NCBI RefSeq assembly: GCF_003855255.1
Contig: NZ_CP034072.1
Coordinates: 1,603,723 to 1,667,722, forward strand
DNA: 64,000 bases
Reading direction: 5' to 3'
Source of the DNA: Mycolicibacterium nivoides
GTDB taxonomy: Bacteria > Actinomycetota > Actinomycetes > Mycobacteriales > Mycobacteriaceae
Below the pieces are notes generated by a model. That model saw only the letters and a program-made list of their open reading frames with translations, did not search any database and was not told where the DNA came from. Both the position numbers and the translations under genes were made by a program. Of the stretch, positions 63,984 through 64,000 are shown piece by piece (position 1 is the first letter of the stretch; each line of letters starts with the position of its first letter).

Positions 63984-64000
63984 CCCTACCGCTCAGATGC

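Overview
The window is chromosomal DNA of a high-GC actinobacterium, almost certainly a Mycobacterium/Mycolicibacterium. The gene block secA2, pgsA2, DUF881, DUF1290, DUF881, gcvH, garA, MerR, DUF151, MerR, glycine riboswitch, gcvP, VWA protein, glcB is the order I recall around Rv1821-Rv1837c of M. tuberculosis. An ICL2-type isocitrate lyase, a KstR operator, a DUF732 protein, a mycofactocin-type SDR and many leaderless promoters (TANNNT ending 7-8 nt before the start codon) fit a mycobacterium. I see no tRNA, rRNA, insertion sequence, prophage or CRISPR array.

Layout. 1-8.3 kb: an edge-truncated small membrane protein, isocitrate lyase 2, two small leaderless genes, an SDR/MFS pair facing an SDR/NTF2 pair, and a DUF7159-type protein. 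8.3-11.2 kb: a three-gene operon of a small alpha/beta-barrel-like protein, a divergent DyP-type peroxidase and a protein of unknown function. 11.4-16.1 kb: a catabolic island with acyl-CoA synthetase and TetR facing an SDR of mycofactocin type, a P450 and an SRPBCC protein, with a perfect 20-bp palindrome between the two arms. 16.16-16.23 kb: a very long inverted repeat between convergent genes. 16.2-25.4 kb: FadD19-like ligase, several secreted or unknown mycobacterial proteins, an SGNH hydrolase, a Nudix hydrolase, and an FNR/2Fe-2S reductase paired with a di-iron hydrolase. 25.5-36.4 kb: malQ, a lysA-like PLP decarboxylase, TetR/SDR, an MFS exporter, paired SMR exporters, an SfnB/DszC-like flavoenzyme, a carboxylesterase with a 21-codon leader ORF, and a fatty acid hydroxylase-type desaturase. 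36.8-40.3 kb: a lectin-LysM protein without a signal peptide, a secreted S1 protease, and a KstR-controlled VOC/FAD dehydrogenase pair. 40.3-44.2 kb: tandem BacA-type ABC transporters. 44.3-61.1 kb: the conserved secA2-glcB core. 61.2-64 kb: a conserved protein, a quinone oxidoreductase and its divergent TetR with a 31-bp operator.

Together the genes centre on lipid, sterol and C2 metabolism. Isocitrate lyase and malate synthase are the two enzymes of the glyoxylate shunt. The KstR site, P450, SDRs, acyl-CoA ligases and di-iron hydrolase suggest sterol or lipid breakdown. GcvH/GcvP form glycine cleavage under a tandem glycine riboswitch, and GarA is the FHA switch of central nitrogen/TCA metabolism. 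All calls are from reading the sequence; no database search was run, and comparisons with named genes are from memory.
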